Below are positions 44,434 to 52,800 of a DNA stretch of 64,000 nucleotides, one piece after another (the stretch's first letter is position 1; every line of letters starts with the position of its first letter). This stretch comes from Prosthecobacter debontii (lineage in GTDB: Bacteria > Verrucomicrobiota > Verrucomicrobiia > Verrucomicrobiales > Akkermansiaceae), in NCBI GenBank assembly GCA_945869465.1, contig CAMBPB010000004.1, forward strand, positions 23,473 to 87,472. The letters are read 5' to 3'. The position numbers were made by a program, and so were the translations under genes. The notes beneath the pieces were generated by a model that saw only the letters and a list, made by a program, of their open reading frames with translations, had not been told where the DNA came from and ran no database searches.

Positions 44434-44465
44434 CCACAGACACTAAGCCAGACTAAGCCACAGAC
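44434..44465. repeat. short repeats at the left edge of the RAYT locus
   Basis: CCACAGAC occurs at both ends (44434 and 44458) and ACTAAGCCA occurs twice between them, giving a compact 32-bp repeat block directly after the truncated lipoprotein and 55 bp before the transposase. It could be the boundary of a REP-type element. Confidence 0.6.
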
Positions 44466-44520
44466 AAATTATAGAAGATGGGGCTTGCGTCCGGGGCGGT
44501 GGATGGCTAGGGTGGCAGCC

Positions 44521-45645
44521 ATGAGACGATCCCAAGGCATGGTGAAGGGCACGCGGTGGCTGGCGCCGTGGAAGGATTCGTTTGAGCGGCCGGTGATTTA
44601 CCACTGCGTGACGCGAGTGGTGGAGCGGCGGTTGGCGTTCGGCCAGGAGGAGAAGGAAAAACTGCGGACGTTCATGCGGATGTATGAAAATTTCTCGGGC
44701 TGCCGGGTGCTGGCTTACTGCCTGATGTGCAACCACGTGCACTTGTTATTGGAAGTGCCGCCGATGGTGGAGGGTGGCTTGTCCGACGCGGATTTGCTGA
44801 AACGCCTGAGGGCGATTCACGGCGAAGCGCTGGTGGCAGAGATTGCGAAGGAGTTGGCGGAAGCTCGGAAAAAGGTGCGGGATGGCCTAGCGGATGAGTC
44901 GCTGGTGTCACGGATTCACGAGCGCTTCACCTATCGGATGCACGATCTGGGAGAGTTCATGAAAGCGCTGCTGCAGCGCTTCACGCGGTGGTTCAATGTG
45001 AAACACGAACGAACGGGCACCTTGTGGGAAAGCCGGTTCAAGAGCGTGCTGGTGGAGGACGGTATTGCGGCGAAGACGATGGCGGCGTACATCGATTTGA
45101 ATCCTGTGAGAGCGGGGATGGTGACGGACCCGGCGGAATATCGCTGGAGCAGCTACGGAGAAGCGATGGGCGGCGGGCCGAAAGGCAACGGAAAGAAAGC
45201 CCGCGCCGGATTGGTGCGGGCGATCACGGCGCACAAGGGAGGTGAGGCGGATGCGCGGCACTGGGCGGGCCGGGTTTCGAAGGAATACCGAATGCTGTTG
45301 CTAGAAGAGGGGCAGGAACAGCTCAAGGAGGTGGTGACGGAGGCGGGTAAACGGGTTGTGAAGGTGGTGCGCAAGGGTCTGAACAAAGCCGCTGTGAACG
45401 TCGAGTTGGCGCAACTCCAGCGGAGCCGGGACGTGGCGATGAGCCGGATGCTGCGGAGCCGGGTGAGGTATTTTACCGACGGTGCGGTGATTGGGAGCCG
45501 GGAGTTTGTGGACGATGTTTTCAGGAAATGCCGCCAGCGATTCGGCTCGAAGCGAGAGAATGGTGCTCGAAAGTGGCGTGGCAGTGGAGCTGCGGCGGCG
45601 GGGATGCTGTGGAGTGCGCGGGATTTACAGAAGGGGATCGGCTGA
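44521..45645 (+). CDS. REP-associated tyrosine transposase (RAYT, Y1/IS200-like)
   Basis: 374 residues from the ATG at 44521. The HUH motif is CNHVHLLLE and the catalytic Tyr lies in TMAAYIDLNPVRAGM, with the RAYT-typical YHCVTRVVERRLAFG start and RHERTGTLW-like segment (KHERTGTLWESRFKSVLVEDG). A basic C-terminal domain (REFVDDVFRKCRQRFGSKRE) is also usual. RAYTs cut and move REP palindromes and are normally single-copy and not self-mobile. It is intact here, with a 6-bp-stem hairpin just downstream. No terminal inverted repeats of a classical insertion sequence were seen. Confidence 0.88.
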   Translation: MRRSQGMVKGTRWLAPWKDSFERPVIYHCVTRVVERRLAFGQEEKEKLRTFMRMYENFSGCRVLAYCLMCNHVHLLLEVPPMVEGGLSDADLLKRLRAIHGEALVAEIAKELAEARKKVRDGLADESLVSRIHERFTYRMHDLGEFMKALLQRFTRWFNVKHERTGTLWESRFKSVLVEDGIAAKTMAAYIDLNPVRAGMVTDPAEYRWSSYGEAMGGGPKGNGKKARAGLVRAITAHKGGEADARHWAGRVSKEYRMLLLEEGQEQLKEVVTEAGKRVVKVVRKGLNKAAVNVELAQLQRSRDVAMSRMLRSRVRYFTDGAVIGSREFVDDVFRKCRQRFGSKRENGARKWRGSGAAAAGMLWSARDLQKGIG

Positions 45646-45658
45646 CGCGCGGATCTGC

Positions 45659-45675
45659 GCCTCAGAGTATGAGGC
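45659..45675. repeat. palindrome just downstream of the RAYT gene
   Basis: GCCTCA-GAGTA-TGAGGC forms a 6-bp stem with a 5-nt loop 13 bp after the transposase stop. It may be a terminator or a REP-type hairpin. No T-tract follows. Confidence 0.5.
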
Positions 45676-45695
45676 ATGCCGTGGGTTGGACCCGA

Positions 45696-46320
45696 TCAGC
45701 GCTTTGCAAGCATCACCAGAAGCATCACGATCAGGATCGCCGTGAGTTCCGAGTAACGCGAGGCGACATCAAGCGCGGGAACACCACACGAGGCGAGTGC
45801 CTCACTGAAGACACTGACGATGCGGGAGCGCATGGTCTCGGCGAATTCATCGAGGCGGAAGTGGTGGTCGGTGCCGGCGACTTCCTTGAGGAAAACCGGC
45901 GGGTTGGTGATCCTGAAATCGAAGGTCCCGAAGGCTCGTAGCCGGACGATGCCGAAGTCCTTGTCGCGCATCATCACCGGGTTGGCGGTGCCCCACTTGT
46001 TGCCGGTGAAGAGGCGCGTGGTGACGAAATAGACGTCCGCCTTGAAGGGCGATTTGAAGCCGTATTTCCAGCCCTTGATTTTCGTTAGAACAGGGATGTT
46101 GTCCCTGACGAGCGCGTGTTTGCCCGGCGCGAAAAAATCGCCGTATTGGCCGAGATAGACGAACTACGCGGCATGGCTTTATCTAACAATCAGTTGTGCG
46201 TCGTTCTTGATCGCCTTGCCGTCATCGGGAAACCGCCACGACAGCGTGTCGCGCGAGTCGTCGGTGAATTCGATAATTTCCAGCAGTTCGCCTTTGATGA
46301 AGGGCGGAGAATGTCCATGG
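45696..46320 (-). pseudogene. SPFH-domain (virion-core-protein-like) gene, broken
   Basis: On the minus strand one frame reads continuously as an SPFH/YdjL-type N-terminal domain: FIKGELLEIIEFTDDSRDT, LTKIKGWKYGFKSPFKADVY, FVTTRLFTGNKWGTANPV and MMRDKDFGIVRLRAFGTFDF. Two in-frame stops (TAA and TAG, 4 codons apart) interrupt it around LIVR*SHAA*FVYLGQ, where relatives read RES..AVF. There is no start codon at the head and the C-terminal half is missing, with only a short hydrophobic tail (IVMLLVMLAKR). The ORF track shows only the last 93 codons (45696-45977). It is clearly decayed, and it adjoins the RAYT locus. Confidence 0.85.
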
Positions 46321-46512
46321 TTTTGTGGCAGTGATGCCACTGTGGTTATCCGGGTTCGGCCAAGAGAGAAAGCAAAAACATGGGGAGATTGCCGCCCTAT
46401 AACAAATCAAGCCGCCAACCCAATTCATGTCGCCTTGAAAAAGAGCGACACTCCGTGGGAAAGCGGCTTGGTGAGGGATTGGCGGCGGGCAGGGATGTCC
46501 CTGCGCCACGCG

Positions 46513-47529
46513 TCAGGGTGTGGGGACCGTCGAGATGGTCTTGAGAATCCGTGAGGCGATCTGATAGGGATCGCCCTGGGAATTCGGGCGGCGGTCTTCC
46601 AGGTAGCCACGGTAGTTGTCGTTGATAAAACTGTGCGGCATCCGGACTGACGATCCGCGGTCGGCAAGCCCGTAGGTGAACTTGTCGATCGACTGGGTTT
46701 CGTGGAGACCGGTCAGGCGCAGGTGGTTGTCCGGGCCATACACGGCGATATGTTCCTCGACGTTTTCGGCGAAGGCGGCCATCAGGGCTTCGAAGTAGGC
46801 CTTGCCGCCCATCTCGCGAAGATAGGTGGTCGAGAAGTTGGCGTGCATGCCGGAACCGTTCCAATCGCCCCTGATCGGTTTGCAGTGGTATTCCACATCG
46901 ATGCCGTATTTTTCGCAAAGGCGGTTGAGGATATAGCGTGCTACCCAGACCTCGTCGGCGGCGCGCTTGGAGCCCTTGCCGAAGATCTGGAATTCCCACT
47001 GGCCTTTGGCCACCTCGGCATTGATGCCTTCGTGGTTGATGCCGGCGTCGAGACAGAGATCGAGATGTTCCTCGACGATCTGGCGGGCGAGGTCACCGAC
47101 GGCTTTGAAGCCGGCGCCGCAGTAGTAGGGGCCTTGCGGGGCGGGGTATCCTTCGGCGGGGAAGCCGAGCGGACGACCGTCCTGATAGAGAAAGTATTCC
47201 TGTTCGAAGCCGAACCAGGCGCCGGGATCGTCGAGCACGGTGGCGCGGCCGTTGGACGGATGCGGGGTGGTGCCGTCGGGCATCATCACTTCGCACATGA
47301 CCAGCACGCCGTTGCGGCGGGTGCTGTCCGGGAAAACGGCGACGGGTTTGAGCATGCAATCCGAGCTGCGGCCCTCGGCCTGTTGGGTCGAACTGCCGTC
47401 AAAACCCCACAGCGGAAGCTGGTCGAGAGTCGGAAAACTGCCGAATTCCTTGATTTGGGTTTTGCTGCGAAGGTTCGGCACGGGCGTGTAACCGTCGAGC
47501 CAGATGTATTCCAGTTTGTATTTGGCCAT
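46513..47529 (-). CDS. glnII: glutamine synthetase, type II (eukaryote-like)
   Basis: 338 residues from the ATG at 47529 (MAKYKLEYIWLDGYTPVPNL). The beta-grasp start, WGFDGSSTQQAEGRSSD, FGFEQEYFL, GINHEGINAEVAKGQWEFQ and NGSGMHANFST are signatures of GSII, which is about half to two thirds the length of the bacterial GSI. It makes glutamine from glutamate and ammonium with ATP. GSII lacks the adenylylation site, so regulation would be transcriptional or by feedback. The gap after it (46321-46512) holds a GCAGGGA-TG-TCCCTGC palindrome and no gene. Confidence 0.95.
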   Translation of the reverse strand: MAKYKLEYIWLDGYTPVPNLRSKTQIKEFGSFPTLDQLPLWGFDGSSTQQAEGRSSDCMLKPVAVFPDSTRRNGVLVMCEVMMPDGTTPHPSNGRATVLDDPGAWFGFEQEYFLYQDGRPLGFPAEGYPAPQGPYYCGAGFKAVGDLARQIVEEHLDLCLDAGINHEGINAEVAKGQWEFQIFGKGSKRAADEVWVARYILNRLCEKYGIDVEYHCKPIRGDWNGSGMHANFSTTYLREMGGKAYFEALMAAFAENVEEHIAVYGPDNHLRLTGLHETQSIDKFTYGLADRGSSVRMPHSFINDNYRGYLEDRRPNSQGDPYQIASRILKTISTVPTP

Positions 47530-47637
47530 GTGTTGTTCAGTGGTTTGGGATGAGAGGATTTGGAGTGGGCCCGCTGTGGGCAAGGCAGAATTGCCCGGAG
47601 GTGCAAAGCACCATGCGTGCCAAGCGTCGGGGATTTT

Positions 47638-48471
47638 TCAGATGATTGGATTTTCAGGCGGGGAGGGTTCGTTGACGTGGACGACGATGAGGGTTGTATC
47701 GTCGATTCCGGAGTTGTCGATGGCGCGTTTGAGAAGAGTGCGGGAGGTCTCGCCGGGGGAGAGGGGAGCTGCGAGGGCGTTGGCGATGTGGCGTTCCCAG
47801 ACACCGTCGATGAGGCCGTCCGAGCAGATGAGGAAACGGTCGTCCGCCTGGTAGGGGACCGCGGCGAAGTGGGGGCAGACATTGAGGTGGCAGCCGCCGA
47901 TGACTTCGTAGAGGGCGGAGCGCCGCGGGTGGGAGCGATATTCGATTTCCGAGATTTCGCCGCGTTTCCACTGGCCCCAGGCGGCGGTGTGGTCGCGGGT
48001 GAGTTGTTTGAGTTCGCCGCCGCGCGAAAGGTAGATGCGCGAATCGCCGGCGTTGGCAAGGTAGAGGTTGTCCGGAGTGAACCAGGCGAGCGCGAGGGTG
48101 GCGGCCATGCCGTGATTGTGGTCGCAGGCGGCCTCGTTGATGTGGCCGTGGACCGAGCGGATCGCCTCGGCGAGGTGATCGAGGCAATCCGGGAAAAACC
48201 CGGAGGCGGCGATTTTGAAGGTTTCCGGGATGATTTCCGACATCTTCTGCAACAAGAGCGAGGAGGCGAGGTCGCCGGCGTTGCCGCCACCCATGCCATC
48301 GGAGACGGCGAAGACCAAATCGTGGCGTTCCAGCGAGCGGGCCCCGAATTCCGGCAGGGTTTGTGCGCCTGAAGGACCGGAGGCGAAGGCGATGAGCGAA
48401 TCGTCGTTGCGGGGCTTGCGGGAGCCGCTGTGGGTCATGGAGGCCCACTGGAGGATCAAGGGGACGGGCAC
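47638..48471 (-). CDS. PP2C-family serine/threonine protein phosphatase
   Basis: 277 residues from the GTG at 48471, giving a first strand WASMTHSGSRKPRNDDSL that holds the RxxNDD/E metal-binding start of PP2C enzymes. Later motifs are LVFAVSDGMGGGNAGD (DGMGG), LYLANAGDSRIYLSRGG (GDSR) and RFLICSDGLIDGV, then a final DDTTLIVV. All metal-coordinating Asp positions expected are present. It begins 7 bp after the stop codon of the kinase-like gene, so the two are one operon and may act as an opposed pair. Confidence 0.88.
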   Translation of the reverse strand: MPVPLILQWASMTHSGSRKPRNDDSLIAFASGPSGAQTLPEFGARSLERHDLVFAVSDGMGGGNAGDLASSLLLQKMSEIIPETFKIAASGFFPDCLDHLAEAIRSVHGHINEAACDHNHGMAATLALAWFTPDNLYLANAGDSRIYLSRGGELKQLTRDHTAAWGQWKRGEISEIEYRSHPRRSALYEVIGGCHLNVCPHFAAVPYQADDRFLICSDGLIDGVWERHIANALAAPLSPGETSRTLLKRAIDNSGIDDTTLIVVHVNEPSPPENPII

Positions 48472-48478
48472 GGTGAAA

Positions 48479-48907
48479 TCAGGTGTTCGGTTGGGGCGCG
48501 GGCGGCATCACCAGACCCGGCGGTGGCGGCAGGATGTCGGCGAGTTCGAAGTCGATGATGCAGAAGCAGCCCAGTTTGTCCGAGTAGGTGATGTTGCGCG
48601 GTTCGGCGTCGAGGTGGCGCACGCCGTATTCCTTTTCGAGTTTGGCGAAGAGTTTGTCGGCTTTTTCCTTGGAGAGCTGCGGCGCGGGTTTGCCGCAATT
48701 GGTGGAAACGAAGTAAAGCTCCTCCGGGTGTTCTGCCAGCAGCCTGGGGACGTAGGGGCAGCCGCGTTCCCCGAGCACCTTGAGCACGGCCACCTCGGTG
48801 GCGTAGCGTTTGTCGGCATCGGTGCCGCGGAGTTTTTTGTGGACGTTGCCGTAGAAATCGATTCGCACGTGGGAACGAATGCCGTCTTTGAGTGGATCGA
48901 TGGCCAT
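48479..48907 (-). CDS. minimal protein-kinase-like protein
   Basis: 142 residues, ATG at 48907. It lacks a glycine loop but keeps the kinase core order: a Lys pair in GNVHKKLRG, Glu in an alpha-C-like helix (YATEVAVLKVLG), catalytic-loop-like VRHLDAEPRNITY (H-x-D...N) and the metal-binding IDFELADIL in place of DFG. It ends in a Pro-rich tail (LPPPPGLVMPPAPQP). This is much shorter than canonical kinases (about 260 residues) and resembles stripped-down RIO/aminoglycoside-phosphotransferase-like proteins. It is the first gene of an operon with the PP2C phosphatase. Confidence 0.62.
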   Translation of the reverse strand: MAIDPLKDGIRSHVRIDFYGNVHKKLRGTDADKRYATEVAVLKVLGERGCPYVPRLLAEHPEELYFVSTNCGKPAPQLSKEKADKLFAKLEKEYGVRHLDAEPRNITYSDKLGCFCIIDFELADILPPPPGLVMPPAPQPNT

Positions 48908-49093
48908 GGCGAGCGGATGCGGGGGCGACGAAACGCGCAGGCAAGCTCGCTGTCACGCTTTTGTTGCCAGGGAGGGATACTATTGGCATCGCCCAGGTCA
49001 TTCCAGGTGGCGGGAAACCCCAGCGGATTCCCCCGCGCGAATTTTTCCAAAAACTCCGTTGCCAGTCCCGGCTTGCAAGGGTATTCAGCGGCC

Positions 49094-49552
49094 ATGTCCA
49101 TCATTGCCGCAGATTCCACCGTGATCGTGAAAACCCGGGAGTTGTGCGCCCAAATCGCCAGCGACCCCGTGTTTCTCCAGCTCCAGGAGAACGTCGAACG
49201 TTTCCTCAGCGACGACGCCGCCCGCCTCCAATATCAGAGTGTGCATGAACGCGGCGAGGACTTGCATCACAAGCAGCACGCCGGGGTCGAACTGGGTGCG
49301 ACGGAAATCCGCGAGTTCGAGGCGGCGCGTGAGGCGTTGTTCGACAACGAGGTGGCGCGGGAGTTTCTAACCGCCCAACAGGAGTTGGAGCGCTTGCAGA
49401 AGGAAATCAGCAAATACATCAGCCTGACATTGGAGTCCGGCAAGGTTCCCACGGCGGAAGACATCGCGGCGGCCAGCGGTGGCGGATGCTGTGGTGGCGG
49501 CGGTGGCGGTGGCGGTGGCGGTGGCGGTGGCGGTGGCTGCTGCTCGCACTGA
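49094..49552 (+). CDS. YlbF/YmcA-family protein with glycine-cysteine tail
   Basis: 152 residues from the ATG at 49094 (MSIIAADSTVIVKTRELC); the track ORF from 48215 is antisense to the PP2C gene and rejected. The first 120 residues are all-helical and match the YlbF (DUF964) family: RELCAQIASDPVFLQLQENV and the amphipathic ARE..LFDNEVAREFLTAQQE. The end is a low-complexity tail SGGGCC, a run of 15 glycines, then CCSH. In Firmicutes, YlbF and YmcA form an RNase Y-associated complex with Fe-S clusters bound by C-terminal cysteines, which makes the two CC pairs here suggestive. A terminator lies 60 bp downstream. Confidence 0.72.
   Translation: MSIIAADSTVIVKTRELCAQIASDPVFLQLQENVERFLSDDAARLQYQSVHERGEDLHHKQHAGVELGATEIREFEAAREALFDNEVAREFLTAQQELERLQKEISKYISLTLESGKVPTAEDIAAASGGGCCGGGGGGGGGGGGGGGCCSH
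49492..49538. repeat. GGTGGC hexanucleotide microsatellite encoding polyglycine
   Basis: About seven copies of GGTGGC/GGCGGT encode the Gly run in the YlbF-like protein. The unit is in frame (two codons), so slippage would alter tail length without frameshift. Confidence 0.95.
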
Positions 49553-49612
49553 CCGAGTCGCATCAAAGGCTTCCGCGCCCGAGATTTACTTCGAGTTTCT
49601 TAATAATCAAGG

Positions 49613-49653
49613 AAGTCCGAAACCCACGATTTTTCGAGGTTTCGGACTTTTTG
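49613..49653 (+). terminator. rho-independent terminator after the YlbF-like gene
   Basis: A perfect 12-bp stem AAGTCCGAAACC / GGTTTCGGACTT with a 13-nt loop, followed by further T residues on the plus strand. Confidence 0.9.
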
Positions 49654-49683
49654 TTAAGTTGCGGGAGGCCAGGCGAAACCCGG

Positions 49684-49708
49684 CGGGCTTTTAGCCCGGC
49701 AATTTTTC
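49684..49708 (+). terminator. second terminator-like hairpin
   Basis: CGGGCT-TTT-AGCCCG followed by GGCAATTTTT. It lies 30 bp after the main terminator and upstream of the leader peptide of the giant gene, so it could also act as an attenuator. Confidence 0.45.
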
Positions 49709-49789
49709 GGATCCCTAGCAAAAAAATCTTGCCCACCGCAAAACGGGCTGATATGGTTCGCGAGTATTTGATGGAAGGAGGTTGATTTC

Positions 49790-49834
49790 ATGACGCTTGC
49801 GCCATGGTTTATCCATCCAACACCCTTCCGTTAA
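49790..49834 (+). CDS. candidate 14-codon leader peptide upstream of the giant gene
   Basis: ATG at 49790 encodes MTLAPWFIHPTPFR then TAA. A full Shine-Dalgarno AAGGAGGT ends 8 nt before the ATG, by far the best ribosome-binding site seen in the window, whereas the giant gene 58 nt downstream has none (ACCACCAAC before its ATG). An upstream in-frame-free 10-codon ORF (ATG at 49753) ends within the Shine-Dalgarno. A short well-translated ORF in front of a huge gene suggests translational control, but this is not proven. Confidence 0.45.
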   Translation: MTLAPWFIHPTPFR

Positions 49835-49892
49835 GTCAAACCCACCCAAACCCATTCGTTTTCCTGTCGCCGCTCCGACCGCCACCACCAAC

Positions 49893-52800
49893 ATGAAACC
49901 TAAATCCGTCATTCGTCTTGTTCGCAACGGTTCGCAATCCGCCCGCCTGCTCGCGATTTCGATCGCCACCCTGCTTGCTCCATACTCCGCGCAGGCTGCC
50001 AGCGCAACGTGGAACGGCACCACCGATGCCACCTGGGCCACCGGCACCAACTGGAGCACCACCCCAGTCCCCGGCACGGGTGACACCGCCACGTTCAATA
50101 ATGCGGGCGGGACGCTTGACATCATTGATCTTGGAACGGGCGTCACGATCAATACCATCAGCTTCGAGACATCGAGTGCTGCGGCTTACACGATTGGTTC
50201 GGGCGGGATCGGCATCCAGACTCTCACGCTGGACAACGGCGGTGCGATTACCGTCAACTCTGCCGTTGCCCAACAGGAGATATTCAACGCCAACATCGTT
50301 TTGGGCACCGACGGCGCTGCGAGTGACTTCACCATCACCAACAACAGAGTCGGTGCGCTCAACGCTGTCCCTTATTTGCAGTTTAGCGGCACCTTCACCG
50401 GTTCGGCAGGTTCGGGGCTCAAGACTCTGACCTTCGACGCCAACGGCACATCTGCGACCAACTCCATCAGCGCTCTGGGCAACATCAGTAATGGCACTTC
50501 CGGCACGGTCAAGCTCGTCAAGCAAGGTGCCGGCATTATGACGTTGGGATTGAACGGGGGCACGATGACCTATACGGGTGGGACTTACCTTGATGCCGGC
50601 ACACTCCAAATCGTAGGCTCCGTAAACAACCTCCAGGCAGGGTCTTCTCTCTACATCGCGGGTGGCACTAATCTGAACAGCATCAACCAATCTGGCGGCA
50701 ACTATTCGAGCATCGTCCAGCAATGGAACGGTGATTTCAGCTTCAACGACAGCGCAAAGTCTGTTGGAGCGGGTCTGCAGCAGATGACATTCACCGGCGG
50801 CACGGTGGATCTAGGAGCGACCGGGACGGATACGGTGCGCACGATCAATGCGTTGGCGAACACGCTGACTATCGGCAGCATCATCTCCAATGGCACGAAT
50901 ACCACCACCACCGGTCTCACCAAGACCGGTGCGGGCACGATGGTGCTGGGCGGCAACAACACCTACACCGGCACCACTACGGTGAACGCTGGCACATTGA
51001 CGATTACCGGTGGGCCTGCGGGCGGCGGCGCATATGCTGCGCTCGGCAGTGGCAAGTTGGAAATCAGCGGAGCCGCTGGCACGATCAATACCTCCTCCGT
51101 AATCACCATCGCGGGCGGCAACCTCCAGTTGACCAACACGAGCACTGCGGAAGGCTCGGTGAATCGCCTCAACAACGCCACGGCCATCACCTCCAACGGC
51201 GGCACGCTTACTTACAATAACACCAGCGGTAACACCTACGCCGAGAACATCGGCAATGTGACGCTCAACGGTGGGCAGTTTAATACCGTGCTGTCCACTA
51301 ACATGGCGACTGGCATCCAGACGCTGACCCTGAACAGCCTGACGCAAAACAACCGTTCCACCGCCACTTTCTCTGCGGCCACCACCGCACCAAACGCGAC
51401 GACGAACATCATCAAAGTCGCCGGTGTCACTGCCACCCCGGCCGGACAGATCATTGGGCCTTGGGCGACCACCGGCACCTCGGCCACCGTCCAGACCGAT
51501 TATGCCGTGTATGACGCCTCCGGCAACATCGTCGCCGCCAACATCGCCGGATCGCTGGATTCCACATGGACCGATTCGACCAAGGCTTACACCAGCAACT
51601 TCCTCGGCGGCGGTGCCGCTAACGTCCTCAGTGCGACGACGCACAACATGGCCGCCCTGCGCAATCTCCCGGCGTTTGGTAACGCCAACACCGCCACCAC
51701 CATCGCCATCCCGACAGGTGGTAATTTGAATACCTTCGGGCTTTTGAATGCCAACCAGGGACTCTGGACCATTAATCAGGTCACTGGCAGCACGGGCGCA
51801 CTGAGCACGCCCACGGGCGGCGGCAGCATTTATATCAACACCGGCAACGGCACGTCAGGCGGCAACGGCGCCATCACCATCGGTGCGCCGATCAATGACA
51901 ACGGCGGCGCGGTTTCCATCGTGAAGACCGGAACCGGCAACACCGTGGCGGTCGGTCAGGGCGTGCTCACGCTCTCCAACGTCACCAGCAATTTCACCGG
52001 CGCAACGGTCATCAATGGCGGCTCGATTGTGCTGAACACAGCCGGTGCGCTGGCAAACGGTGGCCTCGCCAGTTCACTCGGTGCAGCCTCCACTTCTGCA
52101 GACAATCTCGTCATCAACGGCGGCTTCCTGCAATACGGCACTGCGACGACGGCCGTCTCGACCAACCGCCTTTTCAGCATCAGTGCCATGGGCGGCACGA
52201 TTGATTCCTCATCGGGCACTGCGGCCGCCACGATGAACTTCATCGGCACGGGCGCGATGGGCTTCGCCAGCCAGACCGGTCCGCGCACGCTGACCCTGCA
52301 AGGCTCGAACGTCGGCGTCGCGGCCTCGACCAGCGGCAGCAACACGAGCCAAAGCACCCTGGCCCTGCTCATTGGCGACAACAGCGGCGCGACCAGCCTC
52401 ACCAAGACCGGTATCGGCACATGGGCGCTCACCAACTCCGCCAGCACCTACACGGGCCCGACCACGATTTCGCAGGGCATCCTGAATGTTGGCACCTTCG
52501 CCGCCGTCAACACGGCCAGCAGCATTGGAAGGGGCTCGGTCGCCGGCTCCGCCGCTGACTTGATCCTCAACGGAGGGACCCTGCAATACAGCAACAACAC
52601 CGCTGCCACGACCAACCGTCTCTTTGGCGTCGGCACCAGCGGCGGCACGCTTGATTCCTCGGCTGCCGGCCCGAACAACACCTTGAGCTTCACCAGCACC
52701 GACCTCATTGGCTTCAACAACCAGAGCGGCGCTCGCACCCTCACTTTGGCTGGCACCAACGTCGGGGCCAACAGCATGGGCCTCCGCCTCGATGACTTAG

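Noticed and set aside
44434-45675. Complete insertion sequence with terminal inverted repeats
   Set aside because: No matching terminal inverted repeats or target duplications were found; the gene type (RAYT) is normally not in a classical insertion sequence.
48215-49093. Long upstream part of the YlbF-like ORF
   Set aside because: It is antisense to the PP2C and kinase-like genes; the conserved family start is at 49094.
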